The notes: generated by a model from the letters alone, not told the origin. A stretch of 64,000 nucleotides of DNA from Rhizobiaceae bacterium (GCA_028281105.1 JANQKQ010000051.1:1-64000); one strand, 5' to 3'; numbered from the stretch's first letter, positions 19,907-30,512 are shown. A program made the numbers and translations.

Positions 19907-22312
19907 TCAAAAATTGGTGTTGGCGCCGAAGGAGAAACGCCGGGTCCGGTCCCATGGCTGGCGTGAGAACGGTTCGGCGAAGTCGAAGCGCAGGGTGCCG
20001 AAGGGCGAATCCCACAGGATGCTGATGCCGGCGGACGCGCGCAGCGACTCGTCGTTGACCTGGGCCATGCTGACGCCCGGATTGGCGGCAGCAATCAGGC
20101 CTCTGCTTGTGGTGTCGATGCCGAACAGGGTGCCCGCATCGGCAAAGACCGCACCGCGGATACCCGCCGATTCGGGCATGAACGGTATCGGAAACTGAAT
20201 TTCGGCGGTGGCGTTGAAGTAGGTCATGCCGCCCAGCGCGTCGCCGGTGACCGGATCGCGCGGGCCGAAGCCGTAGGAGTCAAAGCCGCGGATCGCCCTG
20301 CCGCCCTGGAAGAAATTGTCCAACGGACGGTAACGGCCGCCCAGGCTGAAGATGTTGCCGCCGCGAAGCCGTCCCATGGCGACGAGATCGGCGTCCTGGG
20401 ACAACGGCATATAGCCGGTCAGAGTGGCGTCGGTTCGCACATAGTTCGCATCGCCGCCGACACCGGAGATGTTCTGACCCATAGCAAAACGCCACCCCTC
20501 GCGCGGCACCCGTGGGTCATCGTAATTGGAGTAGGAAAGCGTGTATCCGACGGACGAGGCGACCCAGGTGCCCTGCCACGGCGCCAGCGCGGCCGACAAT
20601 TCGCCGCCGGTGTTGCCCTGAATGGCATCCGCATCGAAGGTGCTGGCCGGTTCGATCCGCGTGCCGTCCACCCTCAGGTCCGAAGACAGATATCGGTAGT
20701 AGAAGGACGTGGTGAAATTGTCCGTGACGGGAACGCCGAACTCAAGCGAGACGCTGGTGGCGTCGGAGGCGTAGTTTCGGCTGCTGGTCGCCTCGGAGAA
20801 CGACTGTGAAAGATCGATCCCGGCGGAGATGCGCTGGCCGAGGAAGAAAGGTTCGGTAAACGCGACGCGGTATTCCTGGTCGTTGGCCCCGATGCCACCG
20901 GTAATGGCGAAGAACTGGCCGCGACCAAGGAAGTTCCTCTCGGAGAAGCTGACTGTGGCGATGGCGCCGTCGGAGGACGAATAGCCGCCGCCAATGGAGA
21001 ATTCGCCCGTCGGCTTGTCCTGGACGCGCACGATCACCACCACACGGTCCGGCGAAGAGCCCGGCCGGGTGTTGATCTCTACCCGCTCGAAGAAGCCCAG
21101 CGCATCCAGCCGCCGCCGCGTCGACTGCACGTTGATCTGGTTGAAGGCATCGCCTTCGGACAGATCGAACTCGCGCCGGATGACGTGATCGCGGGTGCGC
21201 GAATTGCCGAATATCTCGATGCGCTCGATATAGACCCGCGGTCCTTCGTCGACCAGATAGACGACGTCGATCGTTCCGGTGTCGAAATTGCGATCGCCGC
21301 GCGGAACCACCTCAACAAAGGCGAAACCGGTCGCCGAGACGGCCTGGGTCAGCTGCTCGATCGATTGCTCGATGGCGCGCGCGCTATAGGTATCCCCCGG
21401 CCGTGTCTTCAACTCGCCATAGAGGCTCTCCGAATCGATGCCCGGAATGGTGCTGTCGATGGAGATGTCGCCGAACTCGTAACGGCCGCCCTCTTCCACC
21501 GTGATCGTGATGTTGTACTGGTTCTTGACCGAATCCAGATCGGCGATGGTGGAGATAATCTGGAAGTCCGCATAGCCATGGTTGAAGTAGTACTGCCGCA
21601 GCAGTTCCTCGTCGGCTTGAATGCGGGCCGGGTCGTAGATGTCATCGCTGGCCAGCGGGCTGAAGAAATGGGTCTCCTTGGTGCGCATGATGTCGCGCAG
21701 CCGCATGTCGGAGAAGGCGTGGTTGCCGATGAACTGGATCGAGGAGATCTTCGTCTTGTCGCCCTCGTTGATGCGGAAGACGACGTTCACCCGGTTGTTG
21801 GCCAGGTCGACAATTTCATAGCTGATATCGGCGTCGGAGCGGCCCACCCGCGCATAGGCGTTGGAGATGGTCTCCAGATCGGCGATGACGGTTTCTTCGT
21901 TGAAGATGGAACGCGAAGCGGTCTGGACCTCCGCCTTCAGCGCAGGATCCTTCAACCGCTTGTTGCCCTCGAAGAACACCTCGTTGACGGTCGCGTTCTC
22001 GTCAACCTCGACCACCAGCACCGAGCCGCGGCGATAGATGGAGACGTCGCGAAACAGCCCGGTCGCGAACAGCTGCTTGAGAGATTCGTCGATATCGGAG
22101 TTGTCGAAAGACTTTCCGGGCTCGATCGTCAGATAGGAGGCGACGGTGTCGGCATCCATGCGGGCATTGCCGACCACCTCGACGCGATTGACCACCGCTG
22201 CATGAACCTGGCCCGCGCTAGCCAGCAAGAGCGGCACGGAGACCAGAACCGGGCAGCAGGCCAGCGCCAATGCGAGAACCGCGGCCCTTATTCTATTGTT
22301 TTTCGCAGCCAT
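19907..22312 (-). CDS. bamA: Outer-membrane protein assembly factor BamA
   Basis: Core of the BAM complex, which folds beta-barrels into the outer membrane. The 801-residue protein starts at [17 protein letters not shown], with a signal peptide to about residue 37. Five POTRA domains follow (about 38-460; e.g. [48 protein letters not shown]), then a 16-strand barrel. The loop-6 signature is [15 protein letters not shown], and the barrel ends in the terminal Phe typical of outer-membrane proteins. A longer frame upstream is non-conserved. A 243-base gap to rseP may hold its own promoter. Confidence 0.97.
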   Translation of the reverse strand: MAAKNNRIRAAVLALALACCPVLVSVPLLLASAGQVHAAVVNRVEVVGNARMDADTVASYLTIEPGKSFDNSDIDESLKQLFATGLFRDVSIYRRGSVLVVEVDENATVNEVFFEGNKRLKDPALKAEVQTASRSIFNEETVIADLETISNAYARVGRSDADISYEIVDLANNRVNVVFRINEGDKTKISSIQFIGNHAFSDMRLRDIMRTKETHFFSPLASDDIYDPARIQADEELLRQYYFNHGYADFQIISTIADLDSVKNQYNITITVEEGGRYEFGDISIDSTIPGIDSESLYGELKTRPGDTYSARAIEQSIEQLTQAVSATGFAFVEVVPRGDRNFDTGTIDVVYLVDEGPRVYIERIEIFGNSRTRDHVIRREFDLSEGDAFNQINVQSTRRRLDALGFFERVEINTRPGSSPDRVVVIVRVQDKPTGEFSIGGGYSSSDGAIATVSFSERNFLGRGQFFAITGGIGANDQEYRVAFTEPFFLGQRISAGIDLSQSFSEATSSRNYASDATSVSLEFGVPVTDNFTTSFYYRYLSSDLRVDGTRIEPASTFDADAIQGNTGGELSAALAPWQGTWVASSVGYTLSYSNYDDPRVPREGWRFAMGQNISGVGGDANYVRTDATLTGYMPLSQDADLVAMGRLRGGNIFSLGGRYRPLDNFFQGGRAIRGFDSYGFGPRDPVTGDALGGMTYFNATAEIQFPIPFMPESAGIRGAVFADAGTLFGIDTTSRGLIAAANPGVSMAQVNDESLRASAGISILWDSPFGTLRFDFAEPFSRQPWDRTRRFSFGANTNF

Positions 22313-22461
22313 TCCTGAACCCGCCTCGAGGACACCTTTGAGCGAACATCTGCGAGGCGCCCTACGCAACGCAACAAGTCCCCCGACTAGCGGAGATTCC
22401 CCTATCTTCACCAAACCTTTTACAGGGTTTTCCAACCCGCGCAACCGTGTCTGGACAAACA

Positions 22462-22507
22462 ATTTTATCATTATGTCAACGTGTTGCCGAACAGCCATTT
22501 TATCATT
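22462..22507. repeat. Direct repeat upstream of bamA
   Basis: ATTTTATCATT occurs at 22462-22472 and 22497-22507, 35 bases apart, in the gap between rseP and bamA (AATGATAAAAT as read toward bamA). This stretch is more AT-rich than its surroundings. Each copy contains TAAAAT, which could act as a -10, so the pair may be promoter or operator sites for bamA. Confidence 0.45.
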
Positions 22508-22555
22508 TGTTATGGTTAATAGCGCGCTGATTCTGCGAGGCCTCAATGCGTCAAT

Positions 22556-23704
22556 TCACAGAAAACGGCTGAGGAAATTGAGGTCGTTGAAGGTTGTGAA
22601 CACAACCAGGCACAGAATCACCAGCATACCGACCCGGAAACCGACCTCCTGCGCTCCCGCCGAAAGCGGGCGTCCGCGCAGCGCTTCGATGGCGTAGAAG
22701 ACCAAATGCCCGCCGTCCAACAGGGGAATCGGAAACAGGTTGATAAGCCCGATACTGACGGAAAGAATGGCGGCCAGATTAAGCAGTGCCGAGGCCCCTA
22801 GCGTCGCCACATCGCCGGAGATTTTGGCGATTCGGATGGGGCCGCCCAGCTGTTCGGCCGACTGCCGGCCGACAATGATATCCTTGAGATAGACCACCGT
22901 TCGCTCGATGATGAACCAGGTCTCGTAGGTCCCCGCCGCCAGCGCATCGACGAATCCGTACTTCACCACGCGAAAATTGCCGACCGCGTCGGTGTTCGTC
23001 ACTCCCATGATGCCGACGGTCTGCGGGTTGCCGAACCGATCGGTAATGGTCTGCTCGCGCGGCGTGACGTTGAGCTCCAGCATACGCCCGTCGCGCTCGA
23101 CTTCGACCACCAGCTCGTTGCCGGCGTTGGGCGCCACAATGCGCGGCACATCGGAAAAGACGGCGATCTGACGGCCGTTTATGGTGCGAATGATATCGCC
23201 CGCGAGGAACCCGGCTTCCTCCGCCGCACTTTCAGCGCGCACCTCGGCAATCACCGGGTCGGAAACGTGCCGGCCAATGAACATGAAACTGGCGGTGAAG
23301 ATGACGATCGCCAGCAGGAAGTTGGCGAGCGGGCCGGCGGCCACTACCGCCGCGCGCCTGCCCACGGGCTGATGTTCGAAGCTGATGGCGCGCTGCGCCG
23401 CATCCATCCGCTCCAATCTGTCGAAATCGGGCGCCGAGGCCGCGTTGGCGTCCCCGATGAACTTGACGTAGCCGCCCAGCGGGATGGCGCAGAATTTCCA
23501 TCTGGTGCCGCGCGAGTCGGTGAACCCCAGCAGTTCGGGGCCGAAGCCGACGGAAAACGCCTCCACGCCGACACCGTTCCATCGGGCGACCAGAAAGTGG
23601 CCGAGTTCGTGGAAGAACACGACGATCGTCAACACGATCAGGAACGGCACCAGATAGCCGGTCAGCCAACCACCGGCAGAGAATAACTGAGCGATAACTT
23701 CCAT
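22556..23704 (-). CDS. rseP: Site-2 (intramembrane) zinc metalloprotease
   Basis: Cuts transmembrane anti-sigma factors and leftover signal peptides inside the inner membrane. The 382-residue protein has an N-terminal helix with HELGH (residues 32-36), a periplasmic PDZ region (about 120-215) and a C-terminal helix with IPLLDGGH carrying the third zinc ligand. I start at the ATG at 23704, with AAGGG six bases upstream; TTG two codons earlier is possible. It sits between cdsA and bamA. The usual partner dxr is missing from the cdsA-rseP junction. Confidence 0.95.
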   Translation of the reverse strand: MEVIAQLFSAGGWLTGYLVPFLIVLTIVVFFHELGHFLVARWNGVGVEAFSVGFGPELLGFTDSRGTRWKFCAIPLGGYVKFIGDANAASAPDFDRLERMDAAQRAISFEHQPVGRRAAVVAAGPLANFLLAIVIFTASFMFIGRHVSDPVIAEVRAESAAEEAGFLAGDIIRTINGRQIAVFSDVPRIVAPNAGNELVVEVERDGRMLELNVTPREQTITDRFGNPQTVGIMGVTNTDAVGNFRVVKYGFVDALAAGTYETWFIIERTVVYLKDIIVGRQSAEQLGGPIRIAKISGDVATLGASALLNLAAILSVSIGLINLFPIPLLDGGHLVFYAIEALRGRPLSAGAQEVGFRVGMLVILCLVVFTTFNDLNFLSRFL

Positions 23705-23875
23705 TACCAACCCTTACCAGGTTCGCTCTTGAGCCGGTTCGATGAAACCGAGTCGGCCCAGATTTGCGCGAATCCAGCTCAATTGAAAGGCCCATGCGGC
23801 ATAAGCATGACCACGACGATCACATAAGGTTACATTTGTGCGCAACCGGCCGCAGACCATGCCTCGCCTAGCGCT

Positions 23876-24757
23876 TTATCGCGGCGCCATGATGGCGCCG
23901 GCCAGCGTTTCCGCCATACCGCCGGCCCGCGATCCGCCGCTCACATCCGCCGCCACCCACAAGGCGATGATCCAGGCGACGACCGCGGCCAAGATCAGCC
24001 CGTCCAGGCGGTCCAGCACTCCGCCGTGGCCGGGAATGAGGTTGCCCGAATCCTTGGCTCCGAACCGGCGCTTGAGTGCCGATTCAAGCAGATCGCCCAC
24101 CTGCGAGGACAGCGCCAGCACCAGCGCGAGCGCAAAGAAGGCCCCGTTGGCGCGATAGCCCGCCAGCCACGCGACGAGCCCGGCAATCGCCACCGCGCCC
24201 GCCAACCCGCCCACGAAACCGGACCAGGTCTTCGCCGGCGACAGTTTCGGCGCCAGCTTCGGCCCGCCCAGCGTCCTGCCGGTCGCGTAGGCCACGGTGT
24301 CGGCGCCCCACACACAGGCGAACAGGACGAGAAGGACAAGGAATCCGGCCGCGGAGTCGCCGCGCAAAGTGTTGAGCGCGACGAACGGGGCCACCGTGTA
24401 GACCACACCCAACGCGATCCACGATGAGCGGCCCAACAACCATTCCCAGATGCCGACCACGGCCACCGCCAGTCCGCCGATCACGATCGTCCATGTCGGC
24501 GCGACGAACCAGGCCGCCAAGGAAACCAGCACCGCAGAACCGGCCAGCAGCCTGACGCTGGCCAGCACTTGATGCGCACACAGCCGCTGGAACTCGAAGA
24601 AGACCAGCGCCGCCAGAATTGCGGTGAAGCCGGCGAACACCTGGCCGCCGATCCACGCGGCCGCAAACGCCATGCCGGCCAACAGCACACCGAAGACGAT
24701 CCGCAGGCTTAGCTCGCTCGGCTGCTTGCCACCGCTCGCGCCAATCGCACCGGTCAA
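23876..24757 (-). CDS. cdsA: Phosphatidate cytidylyltransferase
   Basis: Makes CDP-diacylglycerol from phosphatidate and CTP, the branch point of phospholipid synthesis. The 293-residue polytopic membrane protein has about seven to eight helices. It matches the family signature near the C-terminus: [14 protein letters not shown], then [10 protein letters not shown]. The start appears to be TTG at 24757, overlapping the uppS stop (TTGA), which implies coupled translation. The next in-frame Met would remove the first helix. Confidence 0.94.
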   Translation of the reverse strand: MTGAIGASGGKQPSELSLRIVFGVLLAGMAFAAAWIGGQVFAGFTAILAALVFFEFQRLCAHQVLASVRLLAGSAVLVSLAAWFVAPTWTIVIGGLAVAVVGIWEWLLGRSSWIALGVVYTVAPFVALNTLRGDSAAGFLVLLVLFACVWGADTVAYATGRTLGGPKLAPKLSPAKTWSGFVGGLAGAVAIAGLVAWLAGYRANGAFFALALVLALSSQVGDLLESALKRRFGAKDSGNLIPGHGGVLDRLDGLILAAVVAWIIALWVAADVSGGSRAGGMAETLAGAIMAPR

Positions 24758-25518
24758 GAAGCAGCGCCCTGAACCAAACCGCCAAACCGCCGGTTGCGCC
24801 GATGGAACTCGTCAAGCGCGCGATCGAACTCCGCCTCATCGAAGTCCGGCCACAGGCAATCCACGAACACCAGTTCGGAATAGGCTGCCTGCCACAACAG
24901 GAAGTTGGAGAGCCGGATCTCGCCGCTGGTTCGGATCACCAGGTCAGGGTCCGGTATGCCGGCGGTGTCGAGATGCCCGCCGATCATGTCGGCCTCGATG
25001 TCCTCGGCTGACAACTCGCCAGTCTCAACGCGCCGGGCAAGCCGTCGCATGGCGCCGGCAATCTCGTCGCGCGCGCCGTAGTTGAACGCGATCACCAGGG
25101 TCTGACCGCTATTGTGCCGGGTGAGGTTCTCAGCTTCGGTCAGCAGCGCCAGGATGTCACCCGGCAGACCGCCGCGCGCGCCGATCACCCGAACCCGCAC
25201 ATTGTTCTGGTGCAGTTCGGCCAGATCGCGACGGATAAACAATTTCATCAACGAAAACAGTTCGCTGATCTCGGACTTGGGTCGCGCCCAGTTTTCCGAC
25301 GAGAACGAGTAAAGCGTGAGATATTCCACGCCGCGGTCGGCGGCGGCCCGGACCACCCGCTTAGCCGCGTCGACGCCGGCGCGGTGGCCTTGGGTTCGCA
25401 GCATTCCGCGCTTGGTCGCCCAACGTCCGTTGCCATCCATGATGATGGCGACATGGCGCGGCGGCTTGGCGTCCAGGTTCGGAACGACCTGCGATAGAGT
25501 TGGCGCGTTGTCGGGCAT
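24754..25518 (-). CDS. uppS: Undecaprenyl diphosphate synthase
   Basis: Condenses isopentenyl diphosphate onto farnesyl diphosphate to make the C55 carrier for peptidoglycan and O-antigen. The 254-residue cis-prenyltransferase has [10 protein letters not shown] with catalytic Asp28, SSENWARP, and the C-terminal [19 protein letters not shown], followed by [16 protein letters not shown] at 25518. It lies between frr (80-base gap) and cdsA (overlap). Confidence 0.97.
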   Translation of the reverse strand: MPDNAPTLSQVVPNLDAKPPRHVAIIMDGNGRWATKRGMLRTQGHRAGVDAAKRVVRAAADRGVEYLTLYSFSSENWARPKSEISELFSLMKLFIRRDLAELHQNNVRVRVIGARGGLPGDILALLTEAENLTRHNSGQTLVIAFNYGARDEIAGAMRRLARRVETGELSAEDIEADMIGGHLDTAGIPDPDLVIRTSGEIRLSNFLLWQAAYSELVFVDCLWPDFDEAEFDRALDEFHRRNRRFGGLVQGAAS

Positions 25519-25598
25519 CGATATCCAGGCGAGAATTCGCCCGCCTCATTTTTCTTCGGCCACCGCGGCTGCCCAGACGGTTGCGGTCGACGCGGCCG

Positions 25599-26150
25599 TC
25601 ACACCTGCATTATTTCGGCCTCTTTGTGAGCCAGCGTCTCGTCCACGGACGTGATCATCTCGTCGGTCAGCTTCTGCACTTGATCGGAAAGGTTGCGCGC
25701 ATCGTCCTGGCCGATCTCCCCGTCCTTCTCCGATTTCTTGATCGTGTCCATGCCGTCGCGGCGCACGTTGCGGATGGCAACCCGCGACGCCTCGGCATAC
25801 TGATGGGCGACACGAACCAGCTCCTTGCGCCGCTCCTCGGTCAGTTCCGGCAACGGTATGCGCAACGTGGTGCCGTCGACTACCGGATTAAGACCCAGAT
25901 CGGAATCGCGGATCGCTTTTTCCGCAGCGGCGACCATGGACTTGTCCCATATCTGCACCGAGACCATGCGCGCCTCCGGGACTGTTATCGTTCCGACCTG
26001 GTTGATCGGCATCGACTGGCCGTAGGCCTCCACCACAATCGGATCGAGCAAACCGGCGGAAGCACGTCCGGTGCGCAGCCCGGCCAGATCGCCCTTCAGC
26101 GACGAGATCGCGCCTTCCATGCGGCGCTTGAGATCGTTGATGTCAACCAT
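25599..26150 (-). CDS. frr: Ribosome recycling factor
   Basis: Splits post-termination ribosomes together with EF-G. The 183-residue protein matches the usual length of about 185. It has the two-domain L shape: a long helical domain (1-30 and 105-183) and a small beta domain (about 31-104), with [14 protein letters not shown] and the conserved [16 protein letters not shown]. The gap to pyrH is 18 bases, and the order pyrH-frr-uppS is conserved. Confidence 0.98.
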   Translation of the reverse strand: MVDINDLKRRMEGAISSLKGDLAGLRTGRASAGLLDPIVVEAYGQSMPINQVGTITVPEARMVSVQIWDKSMVAAAEKAIRDSDLGLNPVVDGTTLRIPLPELTEERRKELVRVAHQYAEASRVAIRNVRRDGMDTIKKSEKDGEIGQDDARNLSDQVQKLTDEMITSVDETLAHKEAEIMQV

Positions 26151-26168
26151 AGGCGAGGTCCATTGCGA

Positions 26169-26888
26169 TTAGTCGCGCACCGTAGTGCAGCGCCCGCGCC
26201 CTTGCAATATCTCCACCAGCCCTCCCGGCTCGTGGATCGAGAAGACCACAACCGGCATGGCATTATCGCGGGCGAGCGCGATCGCGGCGGCGTCCATCAC
26301 CTTAAGGCCGCGCTCGAGCACTTCATCGTAGGTGATCTGGTCAAACCGTTCGGCGTCGGGCTCGGTTTTCGGATCGGCGGAATAGATGCCGTCGACCTGG
26401 GTGGCCTTGAACAGCGCTTCGGCGCCGAACTCGGCCGCGCGCAGCGCGGCTGCGGTATCGGTGGTGAAAAACGGATTGCCGGTGCCCCCGGCGAAGATGA
26501 CGATCCGATCCGCGCGCGAATGCGCTTCCAGCGCGCGCTGGGAAAACGGCTCGCAAATCTGCGGCAGCTGGATCGCACTCAACACCACCGCATCGAGGCC
26601 CAGTTCCGCCAGCGCCATGCGCAACGCCAGCGCGTTCAACACCGTGGCCAGCATGCCCATCTGGTCGCCGGTCACCCGGTCGGCGCCCTCGCCGGCCAGC
26701 GCCAGCCCGCGAAAAATGTTGCCTCCGCCGACGACGATCGCGACGCGCACGCCCAGATCGGAGGCGGCGCGAATCTCGCCGGCGATGTTCTCGATGACCT
26801 GCCGGTCGATACCAAAAGCGCCCTCGCCCATCAGGGCTTCGCCGGACACCTTCAGCAGGATGCGCGAGTAGAGCGGTTTGGCGGGCAT
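26169..26888 (-). CDS. pyrH: UMP kinase
   Basis: Phosphorylates UMP to UDP. It is the bacterial amino-acid-kinase-fold enzyme of 239 residues. Visible elements are RILLKVSGEALMG at the N-terminus (phosphate-binding Lys), VVGGGNIFRG, and the nucleotide region GTGNPFFTTDTAAALRA. ATG at 26888. It is separated from tsf by 98 bases with no clear terminator. Confidence 0.98.
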   Translation of the reverse strand: MPAKPLYSRILLKVSGEALMGEGAFGIDRQVIENIAGEIRAASDLGVRVAIVVGGGNIFRGLALAGEGADRVTGDQMGMLATVLNALALRMALAELGLDAVVLSAIQLPQICEPFSQRALEAHSRADRIVIFAGGTGNPFFTTDTAAALRAAEFGAEALFKATQVDGIYSADPKTEPDAERFDQITYDEVLERGLKVMDAAAIALARDNAMPVVVFSIHEPGGLVEILQGRGRCTTVRD

Positions 26889-26986
26889 TGTCGGCCTATT
26901 GCGGAATCACGGCCTCGTGGATACACGACGCGCCCGCGCGTGTCACCGGATCGCGCCGCGTGTGGAAAACTGGTTCCCGGCCGCCG

Positions 26987-27913
26987 TTATGAACCCGCCA
27001 GTGCGGCGACCTCGGCGGCGAAATCGCCGCCGTCGTCCTTATCGACGCCCTCGCCCAGCGCCAAACGCACGAAGCCCTTGAGCACGATCGGCGCGCCGAC
27101 GTCCTTCTCCGCGTTCTTGAGCGCCTGCTCGACGGTGTTCTCGCCGTCGATGACGAAGGTCTGCGACATCAGCACGCTTTCCTCGTAGAACTTGCGCATG
27201 CGGCCTTCGACCATCTTCTCGATGATGTTGTCGGGCTTGCCGGACTGGCGCGCCTGCTCGGCGAAGACCGCGCGTTCGCGTGCCGCCACGTCCGTGGGAA
27301 TGTCCTCCTTGGTGGCGGCGAGCGGGTTGGTGGCCGCCACGTGCATCGCCACCTGCTTGCCGATCGCGGCAAGCGCGGCGCCGTCGCCACCCGATTCCAA
27401 CGCCACCAGGACGCCGATCTTGCCGAGGCCCGGCCCGACGGAATTGTGCATGTAGGTGGCCACGGCCCCCTCGCCCACTTCCAGCATGGCGGCCCGGCGC
27501 ACGGTCATGTTCTCGCCGATCGTGCCGATAGCATCGGTAATCGTTTCGGCCACCGACTTGCTGCCGCCATCGATCGCGGCGCCGGCAACCGCATCCACCG
27601 ATCCGTCGGTGGAAAGCGCGGTGGCCGCTACGCGGCGCACCAGGTCCTGGAACTGCTCGTTGCGCGCGACGAAATCGGTTTCCGAATTGACTTCGACCAC
27701 GGCCGCGCGTGCCTGCTCGCCGGCAATGCCGATCAGGCCCTCGGCGGCGACCCGGCCGGATTTCTTTTCCGCCTTGGCGATTCCCTTAGCGCGCAGCCAG
27801 TCGACCGCCGCCTCCATGTCGCCGCCGGTCTCTCCCAGCGCCGTCTTGCAGTCCATCATGCCGGCGCCGGTCTTGTCGCGCAGTTCCTTGACCATCGCTG
27901 CGGTGATCGTCAT
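26987..27913 (-). CDS. tsf: Elongation factor Ts
   Basis: Guanine-nucleotide exchange factor for EF-Tu. The 308-residue protein begins with the UBA-like domain (1-50), including [16 protein letters not shown]. The two core subdomains follow, with [14 protein letters not shown] and the EFTS signature regions, then a C-terminal module. It follows rpsB after 71 bases and is surely in the same operon. Confidence 0.98.
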   Translation of the reverse strand: MTITAAMVKELRDKTGAGMMDCKTALGETGGDMEAAVDWLRAKGIAKAEKKSGRVAAEGLIGIAGEQARAAVVEVNSETDFVARNEQFQDLVRRVAATALSTDGSVDAVAGAAIDGGSKSVAETITDAIGTIGENMTVRRAAMLEVGEGAVATYMHNSVGPGLGKIGVLVALESGGDGAALAAIGKQVAMHVAATNPLAATKEDIPTDVAARERAVFAEQARQSGKPDNIIEKMVEGRMRKFYEESVLMSQTFVIDGENTVEQALKNAEKDVGAPIVLKGFVRLALGEGVDKDDGGDFAAEVAALAGS

Positions 27914-27984
27914 GTCGATTTCCTTGTGATCATCAGTCGGTCTTGCTGACCCGATCGTTTCGTTCTCAAGATCGCCCCAACAGG

Positions 27985-29262
27985 CTACGATCCCTTCATC
28001 AGTTTCTTGGCCTGGGCGATCCAGTCGTCGCGCTCGATACGCCCCTTGAAGTTCAAGCGTTCATCAATCATTTCAATGTCTTTCTTCTTGAACTTCGCAA
28101 TCTGCGCGAACTGAGTTATGCCCAGTTCGTGGAGTTTGCCCTCAAGCACCGGGCCGACGCCGCTGATCTGCTTGAGATCGTCCGGATCGCCGTCCGGCGC
28201 GGTGAACAGTGGGCCGCCCTCGTCAGCGGGCGCGGTATCGCCGGCCGCTTCGGCCGGTTTGTCCTTCACCTCTTCGGCTGCCGGTTTGTCCTCGGCAGGT
28301 TTCTCATCAGCCTTGTCGGCGGCCGCTTCCGCCTCGCCATCACCAGCCTCTTTCGGCTTAGCGTCACCAGCCTCTTCCGGCTTGGCTTCGGCAGCTTCGC
28401 CAGCCGGTTCGGCGGGTTTCTCAGCGGCAGGCGCCTCCTGAGCGGGTTCGGCGGGTTCGGCCGCGGTCTCGCCGGCCGGGGCCGCGGTTTCACCAGCCGC
28501 GGCCGCCGCTTCGTCAAGCGCGGTCTCGACGGGCAGCTCGCTCTCGCCCACATCGACGCCCATCTTGCCCTGCTGGCGCTCGATGCCGTCGATCGCCGCT
28601 TTGGCTATGAGTTCGCAATACAGGTTGATGGCGCGCGCCGCGTCGTCGTTGCCGGGGATCGGATAGGTGACCGGGGCCGGATCGCAGTTGGAATCGAGCA
28701 CCGCCACCACCGGGATGCCCAGTTTGGTGGCCTCCTGGACCGCGATCGCTTCCTTATTGGTGTCGATCACGAACAGCAGGTCGGGCGTGCCGCCCATGTC
28801 CTTGATGCCGCCCAGGGCGCGCACCAGCTTGTTGCTTTCGCGCGTGAGCGTCAGCCGTTCCTTCTTGGTCAGATGCTGGGCCTCGTCGCCGGACAGGATT
28901 TCGTCGACCTGGCGCAGCCGCTTGATCGAGTTGGAGATCGTGTTCCAGTTCGTCAGCATGCCGCCCAGCCAGCGCGCGTTGACATAGTACTGGGCGGACC
29001 GGGTGGCCGACTCGGCGATGATCTGCGAAGCCTGCCGCTTGGTGCCGACGAACAGCACGCGGCCCCCTTCGGCCACCGTGTCGGAGACCACCTGCAACGC
29101 CTGCTGCAGCATCGGCACCGTCTGGGCCAGATCCATGATGTGGATGTTGTTGCGCGAGCCGAAGATGTAGGGCGCCATCTTCGGATTCCAGCGGTGGGTC
29201 TGGTGGCCGAAGTGGCAGCCAGCTTCAAGCAGCTGGCGCATGGAAAACTCTGGCAGAGCCAT
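27985..29262 (-). CDS. rpsB: Ribosomal protein S2 with a C-terminal helix-hairpin-helix extension
   Basis: S2 binds the 30S head-body junction and is needed for S1 docking. Residues 1-245 are a normal S2 ([41 protein letters not shown]). S2 is usually about 230-260 residues, but this protein has 425. Residues 249-358 are an Ala/Glu/Pro/Lys-rich linker. Residues 361-424 form a helix-hairpin-helix module ([20 protein letters not shown] and following) that is closely similar to the NuoE tail in this window. There is no frameshift; the extension is one open frame before the stop. The function of the tail is unknown; nucleic-acid or rRNA contact is an inference. Confidence 0.96.
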   Translation of the reverse strand: MALPEFSMRQLLEAGCHFGHQTHRWNPKMAPYIFGSRNNIHIMDLAQTVPMLQQALQVVSDTVAEGGRVLFVGTKRQASQIIAESATRSAQYYVNARWLGGMLTNWNTISNSIKRLRQVDEILSGDEAQHLTKKERLTLTRESNKLVRALGGIKDMGGTPDLLFVIDTNKEAIAVQEATKLGIPVVAVLDSNCDPAPVTYPIPGNDDAARAINLYCELIAKAAIDGIERQQGKMGVDVGESELPVETALDEAAAAAGETAAPAGETAAEPAEPAQEAPAAEKPAEPAGEAAEAKPEEAGDAKPKEAGDGEAEAAADKADEKPAEDKPAAEEVKDKPAEAAGDTAPADEGGPLFTAPDGDPDDLKQISGVGPVLEGKLHELGITQFAQIAKFKKKDIEMIDERLNFKGRIERDDWIAQAKKLMKGS

Positions 29263-29303
29263 GGGCGAAATCCTTTACCGGTTGAGCCTGGCGCAGGCGA
29301 ACA

Positions 29304-29319
29304 ACGAACTTGCGTTCGT
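29304..29319 (-). promoter_or_regulatory. Hairpin in the rpsB leader
   Basis: A 6-bp stem (ACGAAC/GTTCGT) closes a GCAA tetraloop, as read toward rpsB, about 42 bases before the rpsB ATG. It could be part of an S2 autoregulatory leader; this is structural guesswork. Confidence 0.3.
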
Positions 29320-29412
29320 CACCGGAGCGTGGGTCCAATCGTTGCCGGTTCTGAGGCTGAGCGGAACGAATTCCGATGATTGGACACGCGAGCCTGCGTG
29401 TGGAATGGCGCG

Positions 29413-29441
29413 CATATAGTGGATTTTGCCGCGCCGCACAA
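29413..29441 (-). promoter_or_regulatory. Likely promoter of rpsB-tsf
   Basis: On the minus strand TTGTGC (29441-29436) and TATATG (29418-29413) are exactly 17 bases apart, about 150 bases upstream of the rpsB ATG. This would drive the whole translation and envelope cluster. It lies outside any gene. Confidence 0.55.
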
Positions 29442-29521
29442 GGGTCGGCCGGCTGGTGCGCGGGCGGCCGCATCGGTTAACCTGCGCATTATCGTGAAAA
29501 CGCACCCTCGGGAAGCAAACC

Positions 29522-30490
29522 ATGGCCGTTCGCGCCACACGCCTGGGCCGCGGGCCCATCATCCGCCCGCACATGGACGCGCGCATGGGCGCCAACATCA
29601 ACGGGCCGGCGATCGTCGCCACGCCCGACTGGGCGCACGAACGGCTGGGCCGTTACCATCTGTATTTTTCCGCCCACAAGGGCACCTATATCCGCCTGGC
29701 CTATGCCGACGCGATAGGCGGCCCCTGGACGATCCACACACCCGGCGTCCTCGACGTTCGCCAGTCCTTGTTCGAGGCCGTCGATCCGCCCGAGCCGCCG
29801 CCAGGCGAACGGCCGGCATGGGCAGCGAAGATGAAGGGCGGCTATCTTTACGCCCACATTGCCTCGCCCGATGTTCACCTGGACCACGCCAACCGCCGGA
29901 TCCTGATGTATTATCACGGCCTGCTCGCCAACGGAGACCAGCAGACACGGCTGGCGGTGTCCGATGACGGACTGCACTTCCGCCCGCTCGAGCCGCTGCT
30001 GGGGCCGCCCTACTTCCGCGCCTTCCACTACGAAGATCATGTCTACACCATCACCTGGGGCGGCCAGATTTGGCGTGCACCGAACTGGGAGGGACCGTTC
30101 GAGCCCGGCCCGAAGCTTGTCTCCTACGCAGCGAAAGACGGTATCGGTGAAGGCTTCCGCCATGGAGAGGTTCATCGCAGCGGCGATACGCTGCATCTGT
30201 TCTACACCCGCATGGGCGACCGGCCCGAGCGCATCCTCCATACACGGCTGGAGCTCGCGGGCGACTGGTTGAGTTGGCGCGGCGGCAATGCGACGACCGT
30301 TCTGGAGCCTGAACTGGATTGGGAGGGTGCCGACCTGCCGCTTTCGACATCGGTGATGGGTGGCGTCGAGGAGCGGGTGCGCGAACTGCGCGACCCCTGT
30401 GTCTTCGTCGACGCCGACGGGAGCGCTTATCTTCTGTATTGCGGCGCCGGCGAGAGCGGCATCGGCATCGCCACCCTAAACGGCATATAG
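29522..30490 (+). CDS. Five-bladed beta-propeller protein, glycoside hydrolase 43-like
   Basis: Encodes 322 residues with no signal peptide. GGGAAG lies seven bases before the ATG. The repeated pattern of short strands (LGRYHLYFSAHKGTYIRLA, RILMYYHGL, GDTLHLFYTRMG, DADGSAYLLYCGAGESGIG) is that of the GH43/GH32 five-bladed propeller superfamily. An RDPCVF motif near the C-terminus resembles the catalytic-region RDP of that group. I cannot place all three catalytic acids, so enzyme activity on a glycan is only suggested. It is a lone plus-strand gene between rpsB and dnaE. Confidence 0.7.
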   Translation: MAVRATRLGRGPIIRPHMDARMGANINGPAIVATPDWAHERLGRYHLYFSAHKGTYIRLAYADAIGGPWTIHTPGVLDVRQSLFEAVDPPEPPPGERPAWAAKMKGGYLYAHIASPDVHLDHANRRILMYYHGLLANGDQQTRLAVSDDGLHFRPLEPLLGPPYFRAFHYEDHVYTITWGGQIWRAPNWEGPFEPGPKLVSYAAKDGIGEGFRHGEVHRSGDTLHLFYTRMGDRPERILHTRLELAGDWLSWRGGNATTVLEPELDWEGADLPLSTSVMGGVEERVRELRDPCVFVDADGSAYLLYCGAGESGIGIATLNGI

Positions 30491-30512
30491 GGTATAGGCG
30501 GACTAGCGGCCG

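Noticed and set aside
25500-27188. 562-codon plus-strand frame
   Set aside because: Antisense to frr, pyrH and part of tsf, all of which are clear genes.
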